DNA of 64,000 bases from Micromonospora tulbaghiae. GTDB taxonomy: Bacteria; Actinomycetota; Actinomycetes; Mycobacteriales; Micromonosporaceae. Position 1 is the stretch's first letter. The number at the start of each line of letters is the position of its first letter. The stretch covers positions 1 to 64,000 of the forward strand of contig NZ_FMCQ01000014.1 in NCBI RefSeq assembly GCF_900091605.1, in the 5' to 3' direction. This document shows, piece by piece, positions 42,787 to 50,312 of the stretch. The notes beneath the pieces were generated by a model. The model did no database searches. It saw only the letters and a list, made by a program, of their open reading frames with translations, and was not told where the DNA came from. A program made the translations under genes and the position numbers.

Positions 42787-43147
42787 TCGCCACAGTAGGT
42801 GAGCTGACCGCGACCCGTGTCAGTGTGGATCGCGTTGGCTAGGGCGTCGAGGCCCGTTCACGAACGTAGCGAAGGGGCTCCGCCCTCGGCGGAGAACACC
42901 GTCAGAAGTACGATGGAAGATCGGCTATTGGCGCCACCGATGGCGCCACAATATGCCGGGATTCTCTGTGGATCTCTTCTCTCGACGGATTCGAGTGGAG
43001 AGAATGCCGACGGTGCGCCAATATGAGTCGCTCAAAAGCACCGGATCGAGCCCATGCTCTCGGCGGTTCGCATCAGCGACTGCATTATTGGCGCAGCCGG
43101 GCGGGTTGCGGTGACCCGAACTGCTCCCGGCTGCGCTAATGCCTTAC
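42787..43147. other. Lower-GC spacer downstream of metH with repeats
   Basis: About 360 bases without a convincing gene, visibly AT-richer than metH. The palindromic octamer TGGCGCCA occurs at 42930-42937 and 42942-42949, and partial copies (ATTGGCGC, GTGCGCCAAT) recur near 43013 and 43087. TTCTCTCGA and TCGAGTGGAGAGAA (42977-43004) can pair loosely. The stretch marks the start of a lower-GC, variable-looking region. Confidence 0.55.
43087..43140 (-). terminator. Long imperfect hairpin downstream of the secreted-protein gene
   Basis: Fifteen-base arms ATTGGCGCAGCCGGG (43087-43101) and CCCGGCTGCGCTAAT (43126-43140) pair with one mismatch, eight bases beyond the stop of the minus-strand secreted-protein gene. 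It may act as that gene's terminator. Confidence 0.5.
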
Positions 43148-43606
43148 CTAGACCGCGTCTTTCTTCCAATAGTTCCAAGGTTCGCCGCAGTAACGTTCGC
43201 CATCCGTGATCACGCAAACAGTGACTTTGATGCGATCAATTCCACCAACTAAATTCGGATCCCCGATGGTGAAATTGTAGGAGAGGTCTGCGCAGTAGCC
43301 GGAGGTAGTTCTGGTTTGAGTGTCCTTCTTGTTGGCGCCTGCGTAAGCCTCGAAAGCGACTTGGGTGGAGTCCACGGCGTTATCGCAACCGGCGCCTGAC
43401 ACGACGTGGCCTTGGACGCCGGCAGTCCGGCTGTACCAGGTGATGTTCCCACTTGCCCAGTCGTAACCACAGTCGCTGGGGAGGTAGCAGACCTTGTAGT
43501 TTTGCGCGGGATAGGCGTGGGCTGGCGACGCCAAGGTAAGTGTCGCCAACAAGGTAGTCGCTAAGGAGACAATAATTGCCCGGCTCGTGTACGCAAGCGT
43601 GGTCAT
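43148..43606 (-). CDS. Small secreted cysteine-rich protein
   Basis: A 152-residue exported protein. Residues 1-31 are a signal peptide ending ASPAHA; the mature part has six cysteines (YKVCYLPSDCGYDW, GAGCDNAV, SGYCADLS, VTVCVITD, ERYCGEPW), consistent with three disulfides. Base composition is clearly less GC-rich than the window, a mark of transfer or relaxed selection. The promoter side is unusually AT-rich. No family is recognised; the small, stable, secreted form recalls inhibitors, lectins or toxins. Confidence 0.75.
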   Translation of the reverse strand: MTTLAYTSRAIIVSLATTLLATLTLASPAHAYPAQNYKVCYLPSDCGYDWASGNITWYSRTAGVQGHVVSGAGCDNAVDSTQVAFEAYAGANKKDTQTRTTSGYCADLSYNFTIGDPNLVGGIDRIKVTVCVITDGERYCGEPWNYWKKDAV

Positions 43607-43732
43607 TAAGCGGATTCTCCAGAGTTTTGCAGCGAAGAGGGATTGGTCGCCCGGGGGTGGAAAGAGGCTATCACGCGATCCCGTCTCACGTCATGCCCAA
43701 CGTCTATTGGTTAAGTGATTGGCGGGCGCTGG

Positions 43733-44105
43733 CTTCACGTCAGAGCGAGGATCCTCACCCGCCGCGCAACCAGGTGCAGACCGACCGGCGTGACGGTGCA
43801 GCGGCGTCGCCATGCAGCGACGCCCCGTTGAGAGGGCGGTCAGCGACACTGCCGCCCACGCGAACCGCCGCGCGGGACGCGTTGAACCGCAGCAGCACGA
43901 CGGCGATGAGAACGCCAAGGAGCGAGAAGAAGCCGGTCACCACGACGAGCCCGCCCAACGGGATTGCCTCGCCGCCGTCGGGGATCTCGAAGTCCACACC
44001 AGTGGCCCGGGCGAGCGTAGCTGCGGTGGTGGTGACTACCACCGCCGCGTGCGTTGCGACCGCCGGAAGTCGTACCGACTGTCCGAGACGACGGCGACGT
44101 CAGTG
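43733..44105 (-). pseudogene. Decayed copy of the DUF6069 membrane gene
   Basis: On the minus strand the DNA aligns along its length with the intact DUF6069 gene at 45348-45794: for example ACCGGCTTCTT-CTCGCT, the ATCGCCGTCGTGCTGCTGCGGTTCAA region, and the block encoding VDFEIPDGG. Reading requires at least two frame changes (near 43885 and 44030) and there is a 17-base deletion near the start, so it cannot make the protein. It shows a duplication followed by decay within 2 kb. Confidence 0.75.
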
Positions 44106-44275
44106 GTCGGCGCGCTGCGAACCTGCCCCGTTGGTAGACGAAGTCAGCGAAGCCAACGCCGGCCGCCATCTGGGATTCCGCGACCGAATGGCAGGCGCGT
44201 CCCGGAGCGGGACGAGCCCGGGTGCGTGCCGTCGAAATCTCTGTCCACGTCGGTGTTCTTCCCGTCGACGAGCGC

Positions 44276-44304
44276 GGGGCGCCCGCCGGGATGGCGGACG
44301 CCCC
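44276..44304 (-). terminator. Hairpin terminator after the small exported protein gene
   Basis: GGGGCG-CCCGCC and GGCGG-ACGCCCC pair around GGGAT, about 20 bases after the stop on the minus strand. Confidence 0.5.
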
Positions 44305-44322
44305 GAAGGATCGACGTGCCGG

Positions 44323-44724
44323 TCAGCCGATCAGCGTGACCGTGTAGTCGTACGTCGTCCCGGTCACCGAGTACGTCGCGGTCTGCCCGTTCTCGCAGTA
44401 CGACACGAAGCTGCTCGGGGTCCGTTGCGCTCCGGCCACCGCGTCCACCACCGGCCGGACGTCGGACCCGACCGGCAGGGCGGTGGTGGTGAGATCGATC
44501 GTCCGCGACTGGTTGATCGGGTACGTGTCGGTGTTCGCCGTCTCCAGACCGTTGCTCGCCTGAACACTGAAGGACATCACGAAGGCGGCGTTGTTCACCA
44601 CGGCGATGCGCTGAACGCAGGGTTCGGCCTGCGCGCTGGCCGTGGAGGCCGTGGCCAGCGCGGATGCGCCGGCGGCGAGCGTCCCGACGAGTGCGGCTCC
44701 GACGAGCCTGGCGCGGAAGGTCAT
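44323..44724 (-). CDS. Small exported protein
   Basis: A 133-residue protein with a signal peptide (residues 1-32: RLVGAALVGTLAAGASALAT, ending ASA) and a mature part of about 100 residues with two cysteines (C36 and one near 113) that may pair. The mature part is beta-rich and threonine-rich (VVNNAAFVMSFSVQASNG, then TTYDYTVTLIG). GAGAGGTGA precedes the ATG. No family recognised. It is likely secreted and globular. Confidence 0.75.
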   Translation of the reverse strand: MTFRARLVGAALVGTLAAGASALATASTASAQAEPCVQRIAVVNNAAFVMSFSVQASNGLETANTDTYPINQSRTIDLTTTALPVGSDVRPVVDAVAGAQRTPSSFVSYCENGQTATYSVTGTTYDYTVTLIG

Positions 44725-44939
44725 GGTGTCACCTCTCGGTCTACGTGACGCCGGGCGCCGACTGGCGGCGCCCGGCGTGTGGTCCGTATCGAAGTTCCCG
44801 AACGTTTTTGATCGAACCCTGTAGATCGCATCATTCTGCGGCGGATCGACGACTCCCGGTCGGTCCGGCGGCGTGGCCGGTGCCAGACTGAGGGATCGAT
44901 TCCGATGGCGTGCGAGCGTCCCGGCGCGAGGAGTCCGAG

Positions 44940-45344
44940 GTGCTGAACTCCGCCTGTCCTTCTGCCGTCCACGCGGCCGGAGCCGGCCTGCCACCGTTGG
45001 CGGACTCGGATCTCGGCCCCGGCGCGACGTACTTCACCTTCGTCGTCCTGTCCGGTATGTACCTCGCTCCGATTGTCATGTTCGTGCTCGGAGCCTTCTG
45101 CGCTGCGGGCAGTCCGCGCAACCGCCGGGTCAGCACTGCTGCCGCGATCGTGGTCGTCCTGTTCTACGCGTTGTCGCTGCTCGGCAGTGCCTTCACGTGG
45201 CCCGAACTGGAGCACCAGGGAGAACCGAGTGAGACTCTGTGGCTGATCGTGATCGGTTGCGGCGGCTTCCTGGTGCTGCCCTGGCTCGTCGCGTTCGGCG
45301 GCGCCAGGGTGGCCAACCGCCGTTCCGGAGTCACGGCCGAGTAG
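44940..45344 (+). CDS. Three-helix membrane protein of unknown function
   Basis: A 134-residue protein with three hydrophobic helices (about residues 34-56, 69-90 and 107-125) and a short polar N-terminus. GTG 44940 has GAGGAG six bases upstream; GTG 44910 in frame is less well placed. It ends three bases before the convergent DUF6069 gene. Nothing in the sequence suggests a function. Confidence 0.6.
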   Translation: MLNSACPSAVHAAGAGLPPLADSDLGPGATYFTFVVLSGMYLAPIVMFVLGAFCAAGSPRNRRVSTAAAIVVVLFYALSLLGSAFTWPELEHQGEPSETLWLIVIGCGGFLVLPWLVAFGGARVANRRSGVTAE

Positions 45345-45347
45345 CCG

Positions 45348-45794
45348 TCACGCTTCTCGCGGAGGGCCGGCCCGCAGGCTTCGCGTCAGGGCGGGGATCA
45401 TCACAGCCGCCGCGACCAAGTGCAGCCCGACCAGGGCGATGACGGTCGGTGCAGCAGCCCCGACCAGGAACGGCGGCACTATCGACAGCACGGTCAGCGC
45501 CACCGCCGTCCACACGAACCGCCGCGCGGGACGCGCGCTGAACCGCAGCAGTACGGCGGCGATGACGACGCCCACGAGCGAGAAGAACCCGGTCACCACG
45601 GCGAACCCGCCCAGCGGGATGGTCGCGCCGCCGCCGTCGGGGATCTCGAAGTCCACACCGGCGCCGCGGGCCAGCGCGGCCGCGAGCGTGGTGACCACCA
45701 TCGCGGCGAGCGTGGCGACCAGGCCGGTGACGGCGAGCCGCCGGAAGCCGTGCGGACGGCGCACTGTGACGGCGGTGTCGGTGCTGCTGATCAT
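45348..45794 (-). CDS. DUF6069 family four-helix membrane protein
   Basis: A 148-residue membrane protein with four hydrophobic helices; VDFEIPDGGGATIPLGGFAVVTGFFSL (about 50-76) is the family signature and ARPARRFVWTAVALTVLSIVPPFL the third helix. GGAGGA five bases before ATG 45794 is a strong ribosome site. Unusually, the reading frame stays open upstream through a cupin-like segment to 46049, so a longer fusion could also be made. A decayed copy lies 1.2 kb away. Confidence 0.78.
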   Translation of the reverse strand: MISSTDTAVTVRRPHGFRRLAVTGLVATLAAMVVTTLAAALARGAGVDFEIPDGGGATIPLGGFAVVTGFFSLVGVVIAAVLLRFSARPARRFVWTAVALTVLSIVPPFLVGAAAPTVIALVGLHLVAAAVMIPALTRSLRAGPPREA

Positions 45795-46049
45795 GTCGTT
45801 CCTCCGAGCTTCGAGGTGAGGAGTGAGGATCCGTACCGTCGCGGTACGACGGCCGGGGTTGTGCAGCGCGCGTACGCCGGTGCCGCGCAGCCAGAAACCG
45901 GCGTCGCGGCGGAGGACCGGCCCGGGGGTGCCGTCGCGCAGCTCCAGCTGCACCCGGCCGCGCGTGACCACGCCGTACGCGTGCTGCCACTGGGCCGCGA
46001 CCACCGGCACGCGCGCGCCGCCGGGCAGCGCGAGCGTCCGCGCGGGCAC
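45795..46049 (-). other. Cupin-like segment in frame with the DUF6069 gene
   Basis: An 85-codon segment from GTG 46049, which shares one base with the sigma factor stop (TAGTG), encodes a cupin-like stretch (VVAAQWQHAYGVVTRGRVQLEL, then GFWLRGTGVRALHNPG). It has no stop codon before the DUF6069 ATG, so the natural product would be a cupin-DUF6069 fusion of 233 residues, unless a stop was lost. Only one histidine pair is visible; it may be an eroded cupin gene. Confidence 0.45.
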
Positions 46050-47047
46050 TACGGCGTGCTGTCGGCCGGCAGGCGCTCCGGCAGCCCGAGTCGCGGGAAC
46101 TGGTCGGCGTGGAACGTGAGGATCTCGGTGATCGCCCCGCCGGTGACGCGCAGCGCGTCGACGGTGAGCGGCAGGTACGCGCCGTCGCTCTCCTGCCACA
46201 GGTAGAACGCGACGGCGGGCTGCCGGTTCACGGCGGTGGGCACGGCCCGCATGCTGCCCAGGCTCTCGAAGCCGTCCGCGACCCAGTCGGCGACCACCGC
46301 GTCCCGGCCGATCTGCAGGCCCGGGGTGGGCGGCATCGAACAGCGCACGTCGTCGCGCAGCATGGCGGCGAGAGCACCGACGTCCTTGGCGACGGCGGCG
46401 TCGGTGAAGCGGCGTACCAGCTCGCGGGTCCGGGTGTCCGTCTCGTCGCCGGTCCAGTCCTGCCGCTGGGCGGGCAGGTGTTCCCGCATTCCGGCGCGGG
46501 CGCGCTGCAACGCGCTGTTCACCGAGTTGACCGAGTCGCCGAGCAGCTCCGCGACGTCCTTGGCGGGCCAGCCGAGCACGTCGCGCAGGATCAGAACGGC
46601 GCGCGGGCGCGGTGCCAGGTGCTGCACCGCGACCAGGTACGCCAGCTCGATCGTCTCCCGTGCGACAGCGACCGTCTCCGGCTCGTCCGCGCCGGCCGCG
46701 GGCAGCTCGTCGAGCAGCCGATCCGGGTAGGGCTGCAGCCACCGCACCTCACCGCCGGTCGCGGGCTCGGGCCGGCACCTGGCGAGCAGATCCAGGCAGG
46801 CGTTGGTGGCGATCCGGTACAGCCACGCCCGGAACGTCGAGCGTCCGGCGAACGTCTCGCGCCGCCGCCAGGCCCGCAGGAACGTCTCCTGGACGGTGTC
46901 CTCGGCGTCCTCGAACGACCCGAGCATCCGGTAGCAGTGCACGTGCAGCTCCCGCCGGTGCCGCTGCGCCAGCCCGGTGAACACCGGCTCGTCCATCTCG
47001 CCCAGACCGCTCACGCCCAGCTCCTGCAGCCGCGTGTCCGCACCCAT
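46049..47047 (-). CDS. ECF sigma factor with C-terminal SnoaL-like domain
   Basis: A 332-residue protein. Sigma region 2 (LHVHCYRMLGSFEDAEDTVQETFLRAWRRR, then FRAWLYRIATNACLDLL) and region 4 (RPRAVLILRDVLGWPAKDVAELLGDSVNSVNSALQRAR) are complete; the last 120 residues are a SnoaL/NTF2-like domain (FTDAAVAKDVGALAAMLRDDV). This arrangement matches the SigG/SigJ-type ECF factors, in which the tail regulates the sigma part and no separate anti-sigma factor is needed. The inducing signal is unknown. Confidence 0.9.
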   Translation of the reverse strand: MGADTRLQELGVSGLGEMDEPVFTGLAQRHRRELHVHCYRMLGSFEDAEDTVQETFLRAWRRRETFAGRSTFRAWLYRIATNACLDLLARCRPEPATGGEVRWLQPYPDRLLDELPAAGADEPETVAVARETIELAYLVAVQHLAPRPRAVLILRDVLGWPAKDVAELLGDSVNSVNSALQRARAGMREHLPAQRQDWTGDETDTRTRELVRRFTDAAVAKDVGALAAMLRDDVRCSMPPTPGLQIGRDAVVADWVADGFESLGSMRAVPTAVNRQPAVAFYLWQESDGAYLPLTVDALRVTGGAITEILTFHADQFPRLGLPERLPADSTP

Positions 47048-47159
47048 GAGGTCATCCTTCCGCGTCGTCGTGTGTCGTCGTAGGTGTGACGGGTACGGGC
47101 GCGGAAACTCATCACGAGCGCCGGTCGCCGCGGTCCCGCACGTGACCCGCGGGACTACC

Positions 47160-47588
47160 GTGAGCGCCGTGCAGTTCTCGATCGACCGCGACTCCGTGTG
47201 TATGGGCGACGACGTCGCTTCCCACCGCTTGACGCTCGACGTGCGCCCTCATCGGACTCTCGGCTCGCTTCTGGCGCAGGCCCTGCGCAAGTACCGCCTG
47301 GCCTCCGTCGGCGGCGAGGTCTCCTGGATCGCCGAGGTCACCTACGGCGGTTACCGGCGCGACGAGCGCGGACTCGTGCACCCACCGGTGAGCCATGCGC
47401 TCGCGCTGCTGCACGTGCCGTATCCGGAGGGCGAGACGACGATCATCCCGTTGAGCAACTACTTCCTGGCCATGTCGTTGCGGGAGATGGCGGAGCGGGC
47501 CGGCGCGGCCGAGGTGATTCTCAACTTCCACTATCTCAGCGAGGGGGCCCGCTGGCGTCCGGAGGAGTTCATCGCCCGGTACAAGTGA
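47160..47588 (+). CDS. Hypothetical protein
   Basis: A 142-residue protein without recognised family. VQFSIDRDSVCMGDDVASHRL at the start, then LASVGGEVSWIAEVTYGGYRRDERGL and VILNFHYLSEGARWRPEEFIARYK at the end give a mixed alpha-beta protein with one cysteine. No signal peptide or membrane helix. Start GTG 47160 is an estimate; GTG 47142 and 47169 are alternatives. It is divergent from the sigma factor gene. Confidence 0.55.
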   Translation: MSAVQFSIDRDSVCMGDDVASHRLTLDVRPHRTLGSLLAQALRKYRLASVGGEVSWIAEVTYGGYRRDERGLVHPPVSHALALLHVPYPEGETTIIPLSNYFLAMSLREMAERAGAAEVILNFHYLSEGARWRPEEFIARYK

Positions 47589-47598
47589 CGGCGAACGG

Positions 47599-47934
47599 TC
47601 AGCCCGTCCGCGGTGCGTACATGATGACGGCGACGCCGACCAGGCAGATGGCCGCGCCGACGAGGTCGTAGCGGTCGGGCCGGAACTTGTCGACCACCAT
47701 GCCCCAGGCGAGCGACCCGGCGACGAAGACGCCGCCGTAGGCGGCGAGGATGCGGCCGAAGTTCGGGTCCGGCTGGAACGTGGCCACGAACCCGTAGGCG
47801 CCGAGCGCGATCACCCCGGCGGCGATCCAGAGCAGCCCACGGTTCTCCCGCCAACCCTGCCACACCAGCCAGGCGCCGCCGATCTCGGCGAGCGCGGCGA
47901 GCAGGAACAGCAGGATAGACCGGACGACAGTCAT
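47599..47934 (-). CDS. YnfA/UPF0060 family membrane protein
   Basis: A 111-residue protein with four transmembrane helices, LLFLLAALAEIGGAWLVWQGWRE at the start and GVFVAGSLAWGMVVDKFRPDRYDLVGAAICLVGVAVIMYAPR at the end: both are UPF0060 hallmarks. The family resembles small multidrug transporters. The ATG is three bases after the MerR stop, so it belongs to a MerR-controlled operon and likely takes part in metal or cation efflux. Confidence 0.88.
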   Translation of the reverse strand: MTVVRSILLFLLAALAEIGGAWLVWQGWRENRGLLWIAAGVIALGAYGFVATFQPDPNFGRILAAYGGVFVAGSLAWGMVVDKFRPDRYDLVGAAICLVGVAVIMYAPRTG

Positions 47935-47937
47935 GCG

Positions 47938-48360
47938 TCAGACCGTAGCCGGGTCGTGGTCCGAACCGGCGAAGGGCAGCGGGCAGCGAGGGCTGCCCGC
48001 GCAGGTGATCAGGTCGTCGCAGCCGGCCGAGATCGCCTCTCGCAGCGTGTCGCGGACGGCGGTGAGGTCCGCGAGCCGTCGCTCCACCTCGGCGAGCTTG
48101 TCGTGGGCCCGGGTCCGCAGGCCGGCGTCGTGCCGTCCGGCCGCCAGCAGGCCCGCGACCTCGGCGAGGGTGAAGCCGAGACGTTGCGCGGCCTTCACCA
48201 CCCGCAGCAGGGTGACCGTCTCGGCCGGATAGAGCCGATGCCCGCCCGGCGACCGCCGGGGCGCGGCCAGCAGCCCGCGCCGCTCGTAGTAGCGCAGCGT
48301 CTGCACGTTGACCCCGGCCGCGTCGGCGACCTGGCCGCTGCGCAGCTCCGGCTCGCCCAT
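47938..48360 (-). CDS. MerR family regulator, metal-sensing type
   Basis: A 140-residue regulator. The N-terminal winged helix (LRSGQVADAAGVNVQTLRYYERRGLL, then GGHRLYPAETVTLLRVV) is classical MerR and a long dimer helix follows. The C-terminal loop has cysteines GCDDLITCAGSPRCPLPF, which could bind a soft metal such as mercury, lead or cadmium. Its ATG overlaps the stop of the CC-motif gene by one base. MerR proteins usually act on the divergent promoter, here facing the CDF transporter gene. Confidence 0.88.
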   Translation of the reverse strand: MGEPELRSGQVADAAGVNVQTLRYYERRGLLAAPRRSPGGHRLYPAETVTLLRVVKAAQRLGFTLAEVAGLLAAGRHDAGLRTRAHDKLAEVERRLADLTAVRDTLREAISAGCDDLITCAGSPRCPLPFAGSDHDPATV

Positions 48361-48689
48361 CACCGGCCCCGCGCGGCCGTCGCCCGCAGGGCCAGGGCAT
48401 CGAGTACGGCGACACGGTTCGCCGGAACGCGAATGTCGAGCGTCAGCGTGTCGCCGCCCGGGCGCGCGAGGTCGAACGTGAAGAAGGAGCAGCAGGCGGA
48501 CTCGCGGGCGATCAGGTCGCGGGCGACCGGTTCGGCGCGGCCGTCGAGACGCAGCCGCAGGTGCCCGGCGGACAACCTGTCGGCGCCGCGCAGCGGGTCG
48601 CGGAACAGCCCGTCGAACTCGGCCAACCGCAGCGGCCGCTCGGTGGTCGGCAGCGTGCAGGTGTCGGGCACCCAGGAATCGTCGGTCAC
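48360..48689 (-). CDS. CC-motif protein of the metal-resistance cluster
   Basis: A 109-residue soluble protein of unknown family. The paired cysteines in LIARESACCSFFTFDL (about 67-82), with C11 in VPDTCTLPT, are the likely metal-binding or thiol-reactive site. It is the first gene of the CC/MerR/YnfA operon and is divergent from a CDF transporter. A role as a metallochaperone or a metal-modifying enzyme is inferred only from this context. Start GTG 48689; alternatives exist. Confidence 0.7.
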   Translation of the reverse strand: MTDDSWVPDTCTLPTTERPLRLAEFDGLFRDPLRGADRLSAGHLRLRLDGRAEPVARDLIARESACCSFFTFDLARPGGDTLTLDIRVPANRVAVLDALALRATAARGR

Positions 48690-48780
48690 CTCTCGACGGT
48701 AAGCCCGTACCCGGGTACCGGATGCAAGCCCGCACCGGGAAGAAACACGCGCGGTATGGTCGCGGCATGCGGACGCCCGG

Positions 48781-49455
48781 ATGCCGCTGATGAGCCTGCC
48801 GCTGATCCCCGCCACGCCCGCCGGCCCAGCGCCGGCCCGCCGCGCGCTGCTCACCCGCCGGGTACGGCTGCTGGTCGCCGCGGCGATCACCTACAACGTG
48901 ATCGAGGCGGTGGTGGCGCTCGGCGCCGGCACCGTCGCTTCCTCGACCGCGCTGATCGGTTTCGGCCTGGACTCGGTCATCGAGGTGGCTTCCGCGACGG
49001 CCGTGGCGTGGCAGTTCGCCGGCCCGGACCCGCAGGCCCGGGAGCGGGTAGCGCTGCGCGTCATCGCGGTGTCGTTCTTCGCGCTCGCCGCGTACGTCAC
49101 AGTCGAGGCGGTACGGGCGCTGCTCGGCGGCGCCGAGGCCGCACACTCGCCGGTCGGGCTGGTGCTCGCCGGGCTCTCGGTGATCGTGATGCCGGTGCTG
49201 TCTGCCGCGCAGCGGCGCGCCGGCCGTGAACTCGGCTCCCGGTCGGCGGTGGCCGACTCGAAGCAGACGCTGCTGTGCACGTACCTCTCGGTGGTCCTGC
49301 TCGTCGGGCTGGCCCTCAACGGCCTGTTCGGATGGTCCTGGGCCGATCCGGTCGCGGCGCTGGTGATCGCCGTGGTCGCGGTCCGCGAGGGCCGTGACGC
49401 CTGGCGCGGCGACACCTGCTGCGCCACCTGCGGCCCGGTCGGCCCGCAGGCGTGA
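48781..49455 (+). CDS. Cation efflux (CDF-like) transporter
   Basis: A 224-residue membrane protein with about five to six hydrophobic helices. GFGLDSVIEVASA (about 60) places the aspartate-containing metal site of CDF helix II, and ADSKQTLLCTYLSVVLL a second one; SWADPVAALVIA also fits. The protein lacks the C-terminal cytoplasmic domain, replaced by a short tail with GDTCCATCGP, a likely metal-binding cluster. Divergent from a MerR operon: probably exports zinc, cadmium or a similar ion. Confidence 0.85.
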   Translation: MPLMSLPLIPATPAGPAPARRALLTRRVRLLVAAAITYNVIEAVVALGAGTVASSTALIGFGLDSVIEVASATAVAWQFAGPDPQARERVALRVIAVSFFALAAYVTVEAVRALLGGAEAAHSPVGLVLAGLSVIVMPVLSAAQRRAGRELGSRSAVADSKQTLLCTYLSVVLLVGLALNGLFGWSWADPVAALVIAVVAVREGRDAWRGDTCCATCGPVGPQA

Positions 49456-49634
49456 TCACCGGCCGCTACCTGCGGCGACGTCGGGAATACGGCTGTGCTC
49501 GGCGGCCCGGCGGACTACCGTCACCGGAGTACGGGCCGGCGTGGGTCAGGCGCGCCGCGTCCATGCCCGCGCCGTCGGAGTTGACGTGGCGGAAACGCCC
49601 GCGGACGAGCATGGGTACGACGAAAGGGGCGGAC

Positions 49635-49817
49635 ATGACCGACGAGGTGACGTCGCAGGTCCCGCCGGAACCGGCTCCCGTGCTGACCACCAGGCCCGCC
49701 GGCACGGGCCCGGTCGGACCGCCGAGCAGCCTGGACCTGTGGGCGCGCGCCCAGGTGCTGCACCGCTGCTTCGGCGACGACGACGGCGAGCCGCACATCA
49801 TGCGCGGCCTGGACTGA
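49635..49817 (+). CDS. Small hypothetical protein
   Basis: A 60-residue protein starting MTDEVTSQVPPEPAP with a C-terminal helix LDLWARAQVLHRCFGDDDG. AAAGGGG six bases upstream is a fair ribosome site. The length and disordered N-terminus suggest a small accessory protein. No family recognised. Confidence 0.5.
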   Translation: MTDEVTSQVPPEPAPVLTTRPAGTGPVGPPSSLDLWARAQVLHRCFGDDDGEPHIMRGLD

Positions 49818-49826
49818 CCGCGCCGG

Positions 49827-50186
49827 TCAGCGCACCGTCACACCGGCCCGCGCCAGCGGCTCCCACCACGACGCGAGGTCGGGAACAGGCTCGGCGTGGG
49901 ACGTGGACTCCGCCAGCCGCCGCCGTTGCTCCGCGCTCGGCGCCGGTGAGACCGTGGCGCCGTCGCCGACCAGCGCGTACCGGCGGCCGTCGACGGTGAG
50001 CAGCATCGTGCCGAAGATCGTTCCCCGGGCCTCGACCCGGCCGGCGAGGGCGGCGAACACCTCCGCGCCGTGCCGGTCGCAGGCGCGCAGCCGGTCCTCG
50101 TCCAGCGTCAGCAGCACCGGCACGCAGCGCATGCCGTTCCAGAGGCTGCGTCGCCAGTAGACGATTCCCGCGTACGGCGGCTCCAC
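49827..50186 (-). CDS. Hypothetical protein
   Basis: A 119-residue protein, beta-rich in its first half (VYWRRSLWNGMRCVPVLLTLDEDRLRACD, then RGTIFGTMLLTVDGRRYALVG) and helical at the end. The pattern suggests a pleckstrin-like or GRAM-like fold, low certainty. Start GTG 50186. It ends nine bases from the convergent small gene. Function unknown. Confidence 0.6.
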   Translation of the reverse strand: MEPPYAGIVYWRRSLWNGMRCVPVLLTLDEDRLRACDRHGAEVFAALAGRVEARGTIFGTMLLTVDGRRYALVGDGATVSPAPSAEQRRRLAESTSHAEPVPDLASWWEPLARAGVTVR

Positions 50187-50312
50187 GACGCCGACCGTAC
50201 CGCTCCCGTGGCCGGTGAACGTTTCCCGGCGGCCGTGCGTGTGAGCCGGTGAGCATCACCGGCGTCCGCCGGGGGTACTGCTCCGGGACACGGGTGCGAC
50301 AACCGGGAGGTC

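Noticed and set aside
42817..43026. 69-codon frame in the spacer after metH
   Set aside because: Built from repeat-like sequence (GTTCACGAACG and similar) and lacks a ribosome site.
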